A stretch of 64,000 bases of DNA from Sphingobacterium humi (lineage in GTDB: Bacteria; Bacteroidota; Bacteroidia; Sphingobacteriales; Sphingobacteriaceae): positions 186,001-250,000 of the forward strand of contig NZ_WSQA01000001.1 of NCBI RefSeq assembly GCF_009768885.1, given 5' to 3'. Below, in pieces: positions 54,113 through 61,427 of this stretch (position 1 is its first letter; each line of letters opens with the position of its first letter). The notes under the pieces were generated by a model. The model saw only the letters and a program-made list of their open reading frames with translations, was not told the origin of the DNA and did no database searches. A program made the position numbers and the translations under genes.

Positions 54113-54146
54113 CAAGCACATGGTTATCCCATGTGCTTGTTTTGGT
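54113..54146 (+). terminator. Rho-independent terminator after fimbrillin-like module 2
   Basis: Arms CAAGCACATGG and CCATGTGCTTG with a 5-base loop, followed by TTTTGGTTTT. Confidence 0.8.
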
Positions 54147-54182
54147 TTTACGCGTATTTATACGGTATTTTAGCCTTTATTA

Positions 54183-54204
54183 TTTGTAGCGAATACGCTA
54201 CAAA
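54183..54204. promoter_or_regulatory. 22-bp inverted repeat before the orphan histidine kinase
   Basis: Perfect 9-bp arms TTTGTAGCG and CGCTACAAA with AATA between them, 73 bases before the kinase ATG. It could be an operator or a leader hairpin. Confidence 0.45.
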
Positions 54205-54277
54205 GTCCGGAAAAAAGAAGCTAACTTTGGGTGTTCCAATTTTTTGAGAACGATGGAAATCTCAATGGCCAAATCGT

Positions 54278-55570
54278 ATGCGCACGTTAAGTAGTCTTTT
54301 TACCGCTTGCATAACCTTCCTTGAAAACATTAGAAATATAGGAGATACCGACAAATTAGACTATTTGAAGCGGAACGAGCTCCGTATGAGCAATATCATA
54401 ACGCTGTTCAGTATGCTAATTGTGATTATCTATGGGGCTATTAACCTGAATAAATTCCCGGTGGTAGGCATCCTTAATTTTGCAAGCATTGGGTTCTTAT
54501 TGGTTGTTTTTTTGTTGAATGCGCGCAAGAAGTATATGTTTGCTAAACTGTGGTTGTTATTCAGCTTATTAAGTTTATGTGCGGTAGTTAACTTATTGAT
54601 TCCGCATGTGGCCACCTTTTATCTCTTATGTGCTTTAACAGCTGGCCTTATGGTTTTTCATGCACGATGGGTACAATTCATTTTAATTATTTTTGTGTCC
54701 CTTGCCATTACCGCGCCCAATTACATACAACTACCGGTAGCCTATATTGTGAAGTTAAGTGGCGGTCGTATGCTTTTTAACAGTGTTTTCGGCATCTGCT
54801 GTTTAAGTGCCTTAATTATTTACATTCAATACATTCAACGGCAATACCAAAAGAAAATCGTCAAACAGAACAGCTATATTACGGGCTTAAATAACGACTT
54901 AAAAAATCTATTCGCGGTGATAGCGCACGACTTCCTCTCCCCGCTTCAGTCCAGCCATTATGTGCTAGATAAAATTAAAAAGAAGGAACTGCAAGGGGAA
55001 GAAAAAGAAATCGGCATTGAACAGATCTCCCGTCAGGTTTTTGCTTTACAAGATAATTTAAAGGGTATATTAGAATGGAGTCGCCATAATTTGGAAGGCC
55101 TGCAGCCGCAGCCACAGCGAATTAACTTGGCCTCCTTCTCGCAAGCCATCATCGACTCGGTGGAGGACCGCTATATCCTCAAAAATATACGTTTTGATCT
55201 GGATATCCCCATAGAGTTTAACATCTATGCTGACCCCGTTCATATGGGTATTGTCTTTCGGAATATATTGGACAATGCCTGGAAGTTTAGTTTCCCGAAC
55301 AGTACAATTAGCATTTGCGCCAGATCAACAGGCAAGGAAATTCAATATAAAGTGAGCGATCAAGGCTTGGGAATTCCGCAGGAGGTACTGGATGGCATTT
55401 TCAGTCGATTTAACCAGCCTCGTTTTGGAACGTCTGGTGAACGCGGTTCCGGATTAGGCCTGGTGCTGGTAAAGCGCTTATTAAAGGCTAATAAAGGTGC
55501 TATTGTGGCGGAAAGCAGCCTTAACCAGGGCACCAGCATGACTATTTATATGCCGCATAGCCCCCTGTAA
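54278..55570 (+). CDS. Orphan membrane histidine kinase
   Basis: 430 residues. The first 190 hold about six membrane helices and no periplasmic domain. The H-box FAVIAHDFLSPLQSSH has His217, followed by the ATPase domain: N box FRNILDNAWKFS, G1 VSDQGLGIP, G2 GERGSGLGLVLVKRL. The layout resembles 6-TM kinases of Bacteroidota. No response regulator gene lies next to it. Confidence 0.88.
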   Translation: MRTLSSLFTACITFLENIRNIGDTDKLDYLKRNELRMSNIITLFSMLIVIIYGAINLNKFPVVGILNFASIGFLLVVFLLNARKKYMFAKLWLLFSLLSLCAVVNLLIPHVATFYLLCALTAGLMVFHARWVQFILIIFVSLAITAPNYIQLPVAYIVKLSGGRMLFNSVFGICCLSALIIYIQYIQRQYQKKIVKQNSYITGLNNDLKNLFAVIAHDFLSPLQSSHYVLDKIKKKELQGEEKEIGIEQISRQVFALQDNLKGILEWSRHNLEGLQPQPQRINLASFSQAIIDSVEDRYILKNIRFDLDIPIEFNIYADPVHMGIVFRNILDNAWKFSFPNSTISICARSTGKEIQYKVSDQGLGIPQEVLDGIFSRFNQPRFGTSGERGSGLGLVLVKRLLKANKGAIVAESSLNQGTSMTIYMPHSPL

Positions 55571-55593
55571 GTACCGTGGCTGCTCATGCTTAG

Positions 55594-56607
55594 TTATTCT
55601 GCGAAATGGATCAGGGACACGGGCAATACCTCCGTTTGATACTCGGGCTTCGCTCCCTTGGCTTCAATTTGTTCAATCAATAATTCCGCAGCACGTTTTC
55701 CCATTTCAAAGGCCGACTGCCGCACCGCCGTAATGGATGGTGAAAAAATATCCACGAGGTCTGAATTGGTAAAGCCGGCAATGGGAATCTGATCAGAAAT
55801 TAAACCCGGAAATTTCTTTAGGGCTTGCAGGTAGCCGGTGGTTAACCGATCTCCGGAAATAAAAATGCCATCGAATTGTTCCTTCGCTAATTCATGCAAG
55901 GCTTCCTCGATTTCTGTTTGCTGCAAACCTCCATAATCACAATACTTCACCAGTTTTTCTTCATACTCCTGATGATTGGCCATCAGGGCTAGTTTATAGC
56001 CGGCCAAGCGCTCCATGCTGTTGGATAATTTCTTGGAAGAGGTTAAGTGGGCAATACGTTTGCAACCTTGATTGGCCAGGTATTGCACGGCTTCATAGGC
56101 TCCCTTTTTATTATCGGTAATCACCTTAGGGCTGTTGAGCTGCTGCGGCACCCGGTCGAAGAAAACAATAGGAAAGCCCCGTTGGATAAGGTCATGCAGG
56201 TATTCGTAATTGTGGGTTTCTGAAGACATGGCCATCAGGATGCCATCCATAGAGCGTGCATAGAACTGCTCCACATGTAAGCTTTCCCGCTCTGCAGACT
56301 CCTTGGTCTGCGCAATAACCACCTGATAATTCTTGGCGTAGGCAACGGATTCGATACCATCGACTACCTGTGAAAAGAAGTTATTGGCAATCTCGCTGAC
56401 AATAATGCCGATACTGAAGCTTTTGCGCACCTTTAACCCTCGAGCAATGGGATTGACCCTGTAGTTCACCTTCTTGGCAAAGTCATTGACCAATACCTTG
56501 GTTTCCTTACTGATTTCATGGCTATCACGCAGCGCGCGGGAAACGGTGGATGGAGAAAGTTTTAAGGCTTTCGCAATGTCTTTTAAGGTATAATGCGCAT
56601 AGGTCAT
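55594..56607 (-). CDS. LacI-family transcriptional regulator
   Basis: 337 residues from the ATG at 56607; the frame extends upstream to 56694, but that part contains the terminator hairpin of the previous gene. N-terminal HTH TLKDIAKALKLSPSTVSRALRD, hinge region RVNPIARGLKV, then a periplasmic-binding-type sensor domain (SIGIIVSEIANNFFSQVVDG, LAGYKLALMANHQE, PIAGFTNSDLVDI). The pectin degradation operon lies directly upstream on the same strand, separated by tandem hairpins, so a sugar acid regulator such as for galacturonate is likely (inference). Confidence 0.9.
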   Translation of the reverse strand: MTYAHYTLKDIAKALKLSPSTVSRALRDSHEISKETKVLVNDFAKKVNYRVNPIARGLKVRKSFSIGIIVSEIANNFFSQVVDGIESVAYAKNYQVVIAQTKESAERESLHVEQFYARSMDGILMAMSSETHNYEYLHDLIQRGFPIVFFDRVPQQLNSPKVITDNKKGAYEAVQYLANQGCKRIAHLTSSKKLSNSMERLAGYKLALMANHQEYEEKLVKYCDYGGLQQTEIEEALHELAKEQFDGIFISGDRLTTGYLQALKKFPGLISDQIPIAGFTNSDLVDIFSPSITAVRQSAFEMGKRAAELLIEQIEAKGAKPEYQTEVLPVSLIHFAE

Positions 56608-56667
56608 AAAATAAAAATAGGGAATAATATCCAATGGATAAATAGCTAGCAGCTTTATTACAAAAGA

Positions 56668-56719
56668 AAAAGGACCCATGGTTGGGTCCTTCATCAGCTG
56701 GCACAGCGGAAGCTGTGCC
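56668..56719 (-). terminator. Tandem hairpins after the pectin operon
   Basis: On the minus strand GGCACAGC/GCTGTGCC with a 4-base loop (56700-56719) is followed by AAGGACCC/GGGTCCTT (56670-56691) and a T-rich tail. The second is a standard terminator and lies between the dehydrogenase and the regulator gene. Confidence 0.7.
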
Positions 56720-56747
56720 CACTCAACTAGATATAATTTGTGTTGTG

Positions 56748-58367
56748 CTAAAAAATATACTTGGTACTGATAAAATTGGAAGCCCCATCTTCCACAATTT
56801 TATTGAGGATGGCCTTGTTTTCCGTTGTTTTCTTGGTGGCTACCAAGGAACGGATGGAAAACGCCCGCAGCGCATCAAATACCGACAAGGTACCTTCGGC
56901 ACTATCTTTCCGACCGGTAAATGGATAGATATCCGGCCCGCGCTGGCATTGGCAATTGATGTTGACACGGCTAACTTGATTCACCAAAGGATCGATAAGG
57001 GAGCTGATAATTTCGGTTTTGGTGCTAAAGATGCTGACTTGCTGCCCATGCGACGAACCAATCAGGTATTCGATAGGTTCTTCCAAGTCATCAAATGGCA
57101 CTACAGGGATTACAGGTCCGAATTGCTCCTCGCGATAAAGCTTCATCTTTTCGTTTACCGGGTAGACAATTGCCGGGTAGAAAAAGGATTCCAACGTTTC
57201 GCCGGCATGTTCGTTGATCAGCTTGGCGCCATGCGCTTTAGCATCTTCCAAGCATTCTTGCAGATAGGCTGGCTTTTGAGGCTCGGGCAATGGAGTCAGC
57301 ATAACACCCTTCTCCCAAGGCATACCGTAGGCAAGCTTTGAAACCTCTTCACTTAATTTCGACAAAAAGGCCGTAGCGATGCTGCGATGTACAAATACGA
57401 TTTTCAAGGCCGTACAACGCTGCCCATTGAAAGATAGCGAGCCCAAGACGGTTTCTTTGACGCTGAGGTCTAAGTCGGCATCCTTACTGATGATAGCCGC
57501 ATTTTTAGCATCTAAGCCTAGGATAGCGCGCAGCCGATTTACTTTCGGGTGCAGCTTCTTCAACTCGTTGGCCACCCGGCTAGAACCGATCAGGGTTAAG
57601 ACGTTGATCTGTCCGGATTGCATCAACTGCGGCACAATGGTATTTCCACGGCCATAGATGGTATTGACTACGCCTTTTGGAAAACAGCTTTGGAAAGCCT
57701 CCAACAAGGGATAATGCAATAAAGTACCATGCTTTGGTGGTTTGAACAAGAGGGTGTTTCCCATGATCAGCGCGGGAATAAGTGTAGTAAAAGTCTCATT
57801 CAATGGATAATTAAAAGGGCCCATACATAAGACTACACCTAGCGGCGAGCGTCGGATTTGCGCAATGATATCCTGCTCCATTTGAAAACGGGAGGAATCT
57901 CTGTCCAGATCTTTGAGGGCATCGATAGTAGCATAGATGTAATCTACGGTACGGTCGAATTCCTTTTGCGAATCGGCATAGGATTTTCCAATTTCCCACA
58001 TAATGAGCTTCACAACGATATCGCGCTTAGCAATCATCTTCTGGGTAAAATGCTCGACACAGGCGATCCGATCGGCAACACTCATGGTGGGCCAAATGCC
58101 ACGCCCGTTGTTATAGGCCTTTACCGCAGCATCTAAGGCTTCCATAGACTCCTTTTCCGTACATACAGGATAGGACCCGATGCGCTTTCGATGCAGGCCA
58201 TCTTTGGTTTTTATACAAATGGGCGAATACACTTCGCTACTTTGTCCTGACCAAGGACGCATTTCACCATTGGAGAGAAATTCACGTTGGTGAATCTCTT
58301 CATCCAGGGCAAATTCGACCGGGATGTCTTCCTCCCGATAGAACATGTTCTGTAAATCGAATTTCAT
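56748..58367 (-). CDS. GapN-like aldehyde dehydrogenase
   Basis: 539 residues. ALDH fold with FNYPLNETFTTLIPALIMGN, GRGNTIVPQLMQSG, catalytic Cys near residue 318 in SFNGQRCTALKIV, and EEQFGPVIPVVPFDDLEE; the ending CQRGPDIYPFTGRKDSAEG is typical of non-phosphorylating NADP glyceraldehyde-3-phosphate dehydrogenase (GapN). The usual general-base Glu in the ELGGK motif is not at its place: the segment reads RAILGLDAKNAA. It is likely still an ALDH, but specificity is unsure. It ends the operon with uxaC. Confidence 0.82.
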   Translation of the reverse strand: MKFDLQNMFYREEDIPVEFALDEEIHQREFLSNGEMRPWSGQSSEVYSPICIKTKDGLHRKRIGSYPVCTEKESMEALDAAVKAYNNGRGIWPTMSVADRIACVEHFTQKMIAKRDIVVKLIMWEIGKSYADSQKEFDRTVDYIYATIDALKDLDRDSSRFQMEQDIIAQIRRSPLGVVLCMGPFNYPLNETFTTLIPALIMGNTLLFKPPKHGTLLHYPLLEAFQSCFPKGVVNTIYGRGNTIVPQLMQSGQINVLTLIGSSRVANELKKLHPKVNRLRAILGLDAKNAAIISKDADLDLSVKETVLGSLSFNGQRCTALKIVFVHRSIATAFLSKLSEEVSKLAYGMPWEKGVMLTPLPEPQKPAYLQECLEDAKAHGAKLINEHAGETLESFFYPAIVYPVNEKMKLYREEQFGPVIPVVPFDDLEEPIEYLIGSSHGQQVSIFSTKTEIISSLIDPLVNQVSRVNINCQCQRGPDIYPFTGRKDSAEGTLSVFDALRAFSIRSLVATKKTTENKAILNKIVEDGASNFISTKYIF

Positions 58368-58415
58368 AATAATGTATTAGAAGTTTAGGACTAACGCATA
58401 GCTGCGTAGGCCATT

Positions 58416-58439
58416 GGGTCTTGTTTCCCAACAAGACCC
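58416..58439 (-). promoter_or_regulatory. Intercistronic hairpin between uxaC and the dehydrogenase gene
   Basis: Perfect 10-bp arms GGGTCTTGTT and AACAAGACCC around TCCC, without a T run. It may change the ratio of the two proteins by processing or partial termination. Confidence 0.55.
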
Positions 58440-58480
58440 CGGTTTAAGTTTTATGTAGATTGATATGTAAATGCTATCCC

Positions 58481-59881
58481 CTAAAATTGGAAATAGTTTT
58501 TCGCATTGTGGTAACAGATGTCGCTGACAAGCTTGCCAAGCCATTCGATATCATCTGGAAGCTCGCCATTCTCTACATCTTGCGCAAAGATATCGCACAG
58601 CAAGCGTCTGAAATACTCATGCCTTGGGAAGGATAAAAAGCTTCGGGAATCAGTTAACATGCCGACCATACAGCTTAATAAACCCATATTCGATAAAGCA
58701 TTGATTTGCTTGGTCATCCCATCCTTCTGATCTAAAAACCACCAGGCGGATCCAAATTGCATTTTTCCACGTACGGAACCATCATTAAAATTACCAATCA
58801 TGGTTGCGAAAAGTTCGTTATCTGCAGGGTTTAGGTTGTAAATAATGGTCTTTGCCAACTGATTGGTGCTGTCCAATTTATTAAAAAACTTGGAAAGTGC
58901 TTGTCCTTGGGAAAAATCGCCAATGGAATCCCAACCGGTATCCGGGCCATTTTGAGCCAGCATACGCGCGTTATTATTACGTAAGGCACCTAAATGATAC
59001 TGTTGCACCCATCCTTTCTCATGATCCCATGCTGCAAAGTATTGTAACATGGCCGACTTAAATTGAAGCACTTCCGAGGCGGTTAGGGCTTGATTTGAAC
59101 GTAGCTTCAAGAAGATGCTTGCCACCTCCGCCTCGGTATAATCGGCTGCATACAATTGCTCTAATCCATGGTCGGACAGCTTACAACCGTTGGCCGCAAA
59201 ATAATCATGTCTTGCCTTCAAGGCATCCAGGTATTGTGCCAGGTTGCTGATGGGTTGTTGGCTAAGCTCGGCCAATTTATCAATGTAGCTGTTCAAGCTG
59301 CCAAGGTCTTCCGCCGCCATCGCCTTATCCGGACGGAAGGCTGGCAACATTTGGAAAGATTCCGTTTCTTTCGCAAAGGCTTGATGATGTTCTAAATTGT
59401 CTAGGGGATCATCTGTGGTACATAACACCTCCACGTTCATCATCTTCAACAAGCCCCGTACAGAATGACTTGGCTGTTGCAATTGCTCGGCCGTTTGATC
59501 GTAGATCCGATCGGCAGAGGCTGCATTCAGCTGCTCGGTAATTCCGAAATAGCGCTGAAGCTCCAGGTGCGTCCAATGGTACAAGGGATTCCGCATGGTA
59601 TATGGTACCGTTTCTGCCCATTTGCGAAACTTATCGCGGTCAGAAGCATCTCCGGTGATATACTTTTCAGGAATACCATGCGTACGCATGGCACGCCATT
59701 TATAATGATCGCCATTTAACCATACCTGGCTGATATTCTCAAACTGCGTATTCTGAGCTATCTGCTCGGGAATTAAGTGGTTATGATAGTCGATGATGGC
59801 CTGTGGCTTCGCATAGTCATGATAAAGCCGCTTGGCAGTATCACTGTGCAATAAAAAATCAGGATCTAAAAAGGGTTTCAT
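58481..59881 (-). CDS. uxaC: Uronate isomerase
   Basis: 466 residues. Metal ligands H33 and H35 in IIDYHNHLIPEQI, then VWLNGDHYKWRAMRTHGI, CTTDDPLDNL and LPAFRPDKAM, GWDSIGDF and SFPRHEYFRRLLCD. These are the uronate isomerase (amidohydrolase superfamily) marks. It converts galacturonate to tagaturonate (or glucuronate to fructuronate) in the cytoplasm. It follows uxaB by 49 bases. Confidence 0.95.
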   Translation of the reverse strand: MKPFLDPDFLLHSDTAKRLYHDYAKPQAIIDYHNHLIPEQIAQNTQFENISQVWLNGDHYKWRAMRTHGIPEKYITGDASDRDKFRKWAETVPYTMRNPLYHWTHLELQRYFGITEQLNAASADRIYDQTAEQLQQPSHSVRGLLKMMNVEVLCTTDDPLDNLEHHQAFAKETESFQMLPAFRPDKAMAAEDLGSLNSYIDKLAELSQQPISNLAQYLDALKARHDYFAANGCKLSDHGLEQLYAADYTEAEVASIFLKLRSNQALTASEVLQFKSAMLQYFAAWDHEKGWVQQYHLGALRNNNARMLAQNGPDTGWDSIGDFSQGQALSKFFNKLDSTNQLAKTIIYNLNPADNELFATMIGNFNDGSVRGKMQFGSAWWFLDQKDGMTKQINALSNMGLLSCMVGMLTDSRSFLSFPRHEYFRRLLCDIFAQDVENGELPDDIEWLGKLVSDICYHNAKNYFQF

Positions 59882-59930
59882 GTGTATGTGGTTTATAGGT
59901 ATTCAAGAAAGATGTAAAGATAGAAAAGGC

Positions 59931-61424
59931 TTAAGCTCGCGATGCAAAAGCCTGTAGAAATCCGTGTTTTTCAATTTGAGCGATAGCTTCTTGTACTTGT
60001 GCTGCAAATCCAGGGAATGTAGATAGGTCTACGCCCCATAGGGTAGTATCATGAAGCAAGGATAATAAGCCCTGATCGGCCTGCTGCAAATAGCCTAATA
60101 CTGCAGCCGCAGACTCATCCTGCAATACAATTCTTTCGCCATAGCCTTCCTGTATAAATTGCCCGCCCTCTTCCTTGCTATGCATGAACAATACGTAAGC
60201 AGCAAAACCGAGCACCATACAAGGTAACACCTTACCTTCACGTTGAACAGACGCTTCCAATAAAGGCACATTGCGCATATGCATTTTGGAAGTGAAGTTC
60301 AAGGAAATACTAGCCCAGCGATGCTCAAGATTAGGATTCCCAAAGCGGTCGAGCACTTGCTTAGCAAAATCCTGAAGCTCGCTATCGGCAAAGGCTGGAC
60401 CTTGCATACATAGAATGATTTCCTCCATGAGGCCGCTTACAAAGGCCTTGAATTCCGTGTTTTGCAGAGCTTCTTTCACTGTGGAGAAACCCGCTAAAAT
60501 AGCAGGAGCACAAGAGAAGGTATGGGTTCCGTTTAACAAACGTAACTTGATTTCTTTAAACTTTTCGATGGATGGAACGACGTGTACCTGAGCTTGATTC
60601 GCCGCAAACCGCAACTTCTCTTTTACACGGTCTTGATTGCAGCTGATGGCCCATAGGTAATAGGGTTCGGCCATTATCATTAAGTTATCCTCATAACCTA
60701 ATAAAGCACTGGTACTGGCTTGTTCCGCTGCTGGTAATTTACCCGGAACGATACGATCCACTAAGGTATCACAGAAGTCATTGGCTTGCTCGATCCAATC
60801 GATAAATCCGGTTTCTAATCCGGAACGATTAGCCGCCTCCAAGACATATTTCTTAAGCTCTTGCCCGTTATTGGATATTAACTCCGTAGGAAGGATGACT
60901 AACCCCTTATCGGCTGCACATTGAAAGGCTTGATAGCGCTGATACAAGAAAGCACATACCTTGGTAGGAAATGTCTGCGGTGGTTGATCTGTTATCAAAT
61001 CCGTTCCTGCTGTAATGCCTACCTCGGTGGTATTGGATATTAACACTTCCAGATCAGGACTTGCCGCTAAGGCAAGAATCTCCTGCCATTGGGTAGATGC
61101 TGCACATACACGAGATATCACATTGATTAACTCGTACTGTTCCACTTCCTGTCCATCCTGTAATCCTTTCACACAAAGGGTATATAGGTTATCTTGCTTG
61201 GCAAACTCCGCAACCGCTGCTGTCCCAGTCGATTGAACCACGACGATACGTCCATCGTAACTACCATCCTGATTGGCCTGATGGATAATATGGTCGGGCA
61301 ATCCGCGAAGCAATACACCAGTTCCAAACTGGATAATGCGTTCAGGAAAGGTAAAGCTTTTTTCCGAAGGCATGGAGGCCTTCGTTTGGCCGATAGCAGC
61401 CAGATTCTTTTTATTCAAGAACAT
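59931..61424 (-). CDS. uxaB: Tagaturonate reductase (altronate oxidoreductase)
   Basis: 497 residues of the mannitol dehydrogenase/UxaB family: FPERIIQFGTGVLLRGLPDH (near the N-terminus), NTTEVGI, DLVDRIVPGKLP-like (TLVDRIVPGKLPAAEQ) and KLRLLNGTHTFSC. It reduces tagaturonate to altronate with NADH. It starts 3 bases after the stop of the esterase-GH105 gene, and is followed by uxaC. Confidence 0.93.
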   Translation of the reverse strand: MFLNKKNLAAIGQTKASMPSEKSFTFPERIIQFGTGVLLRGLPDHIIHQANQDGSYDGRIVVVQSTGTAAVAEFAKQDNLYTLCVKGLQDGQEVEQYELINVISRVCAASTQWQEILALAASPDLEVLISNTTEVGITAGTDLITDQPPQTFPTKVCAFLYQRYQAFQCAADKGLVILPTELISNNGQELKKYVLEAANRSGLETGFIDWIEQANDFCDTLVDRIVPGKLPAAEQASTSALLGYEDNLMIMAEPYYLWAISCNQDRVKEKLRFAANQAQVHVVPSIEKFKEIKLRLLNGTHTFSCAPAILAGFSTVKEALQNTEFKAFVSGLMEEIILCMQGPAFADSELQDFAKQVLDRFGNPNLEHRWASISLNFTSKMHMRNVPLLEASVQREGKVLPCMVLGFAAYVLFMHSKEEGGQFIQEGYGERIVLQDESAAAVLGYLQQADQGLLSLLHDTTLWGVDLSTFPGFAAQVQEAIAQIEKHGFLQAFASRA

Positions 61425-61427
61425 AAT

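Noticed and set aside
56608..56694. LacI regulator starting at 56694
   Set aside because: The extension lies in the terminator hairpin of the upstream operon; the helix-turn-helix starts soon after 56607.
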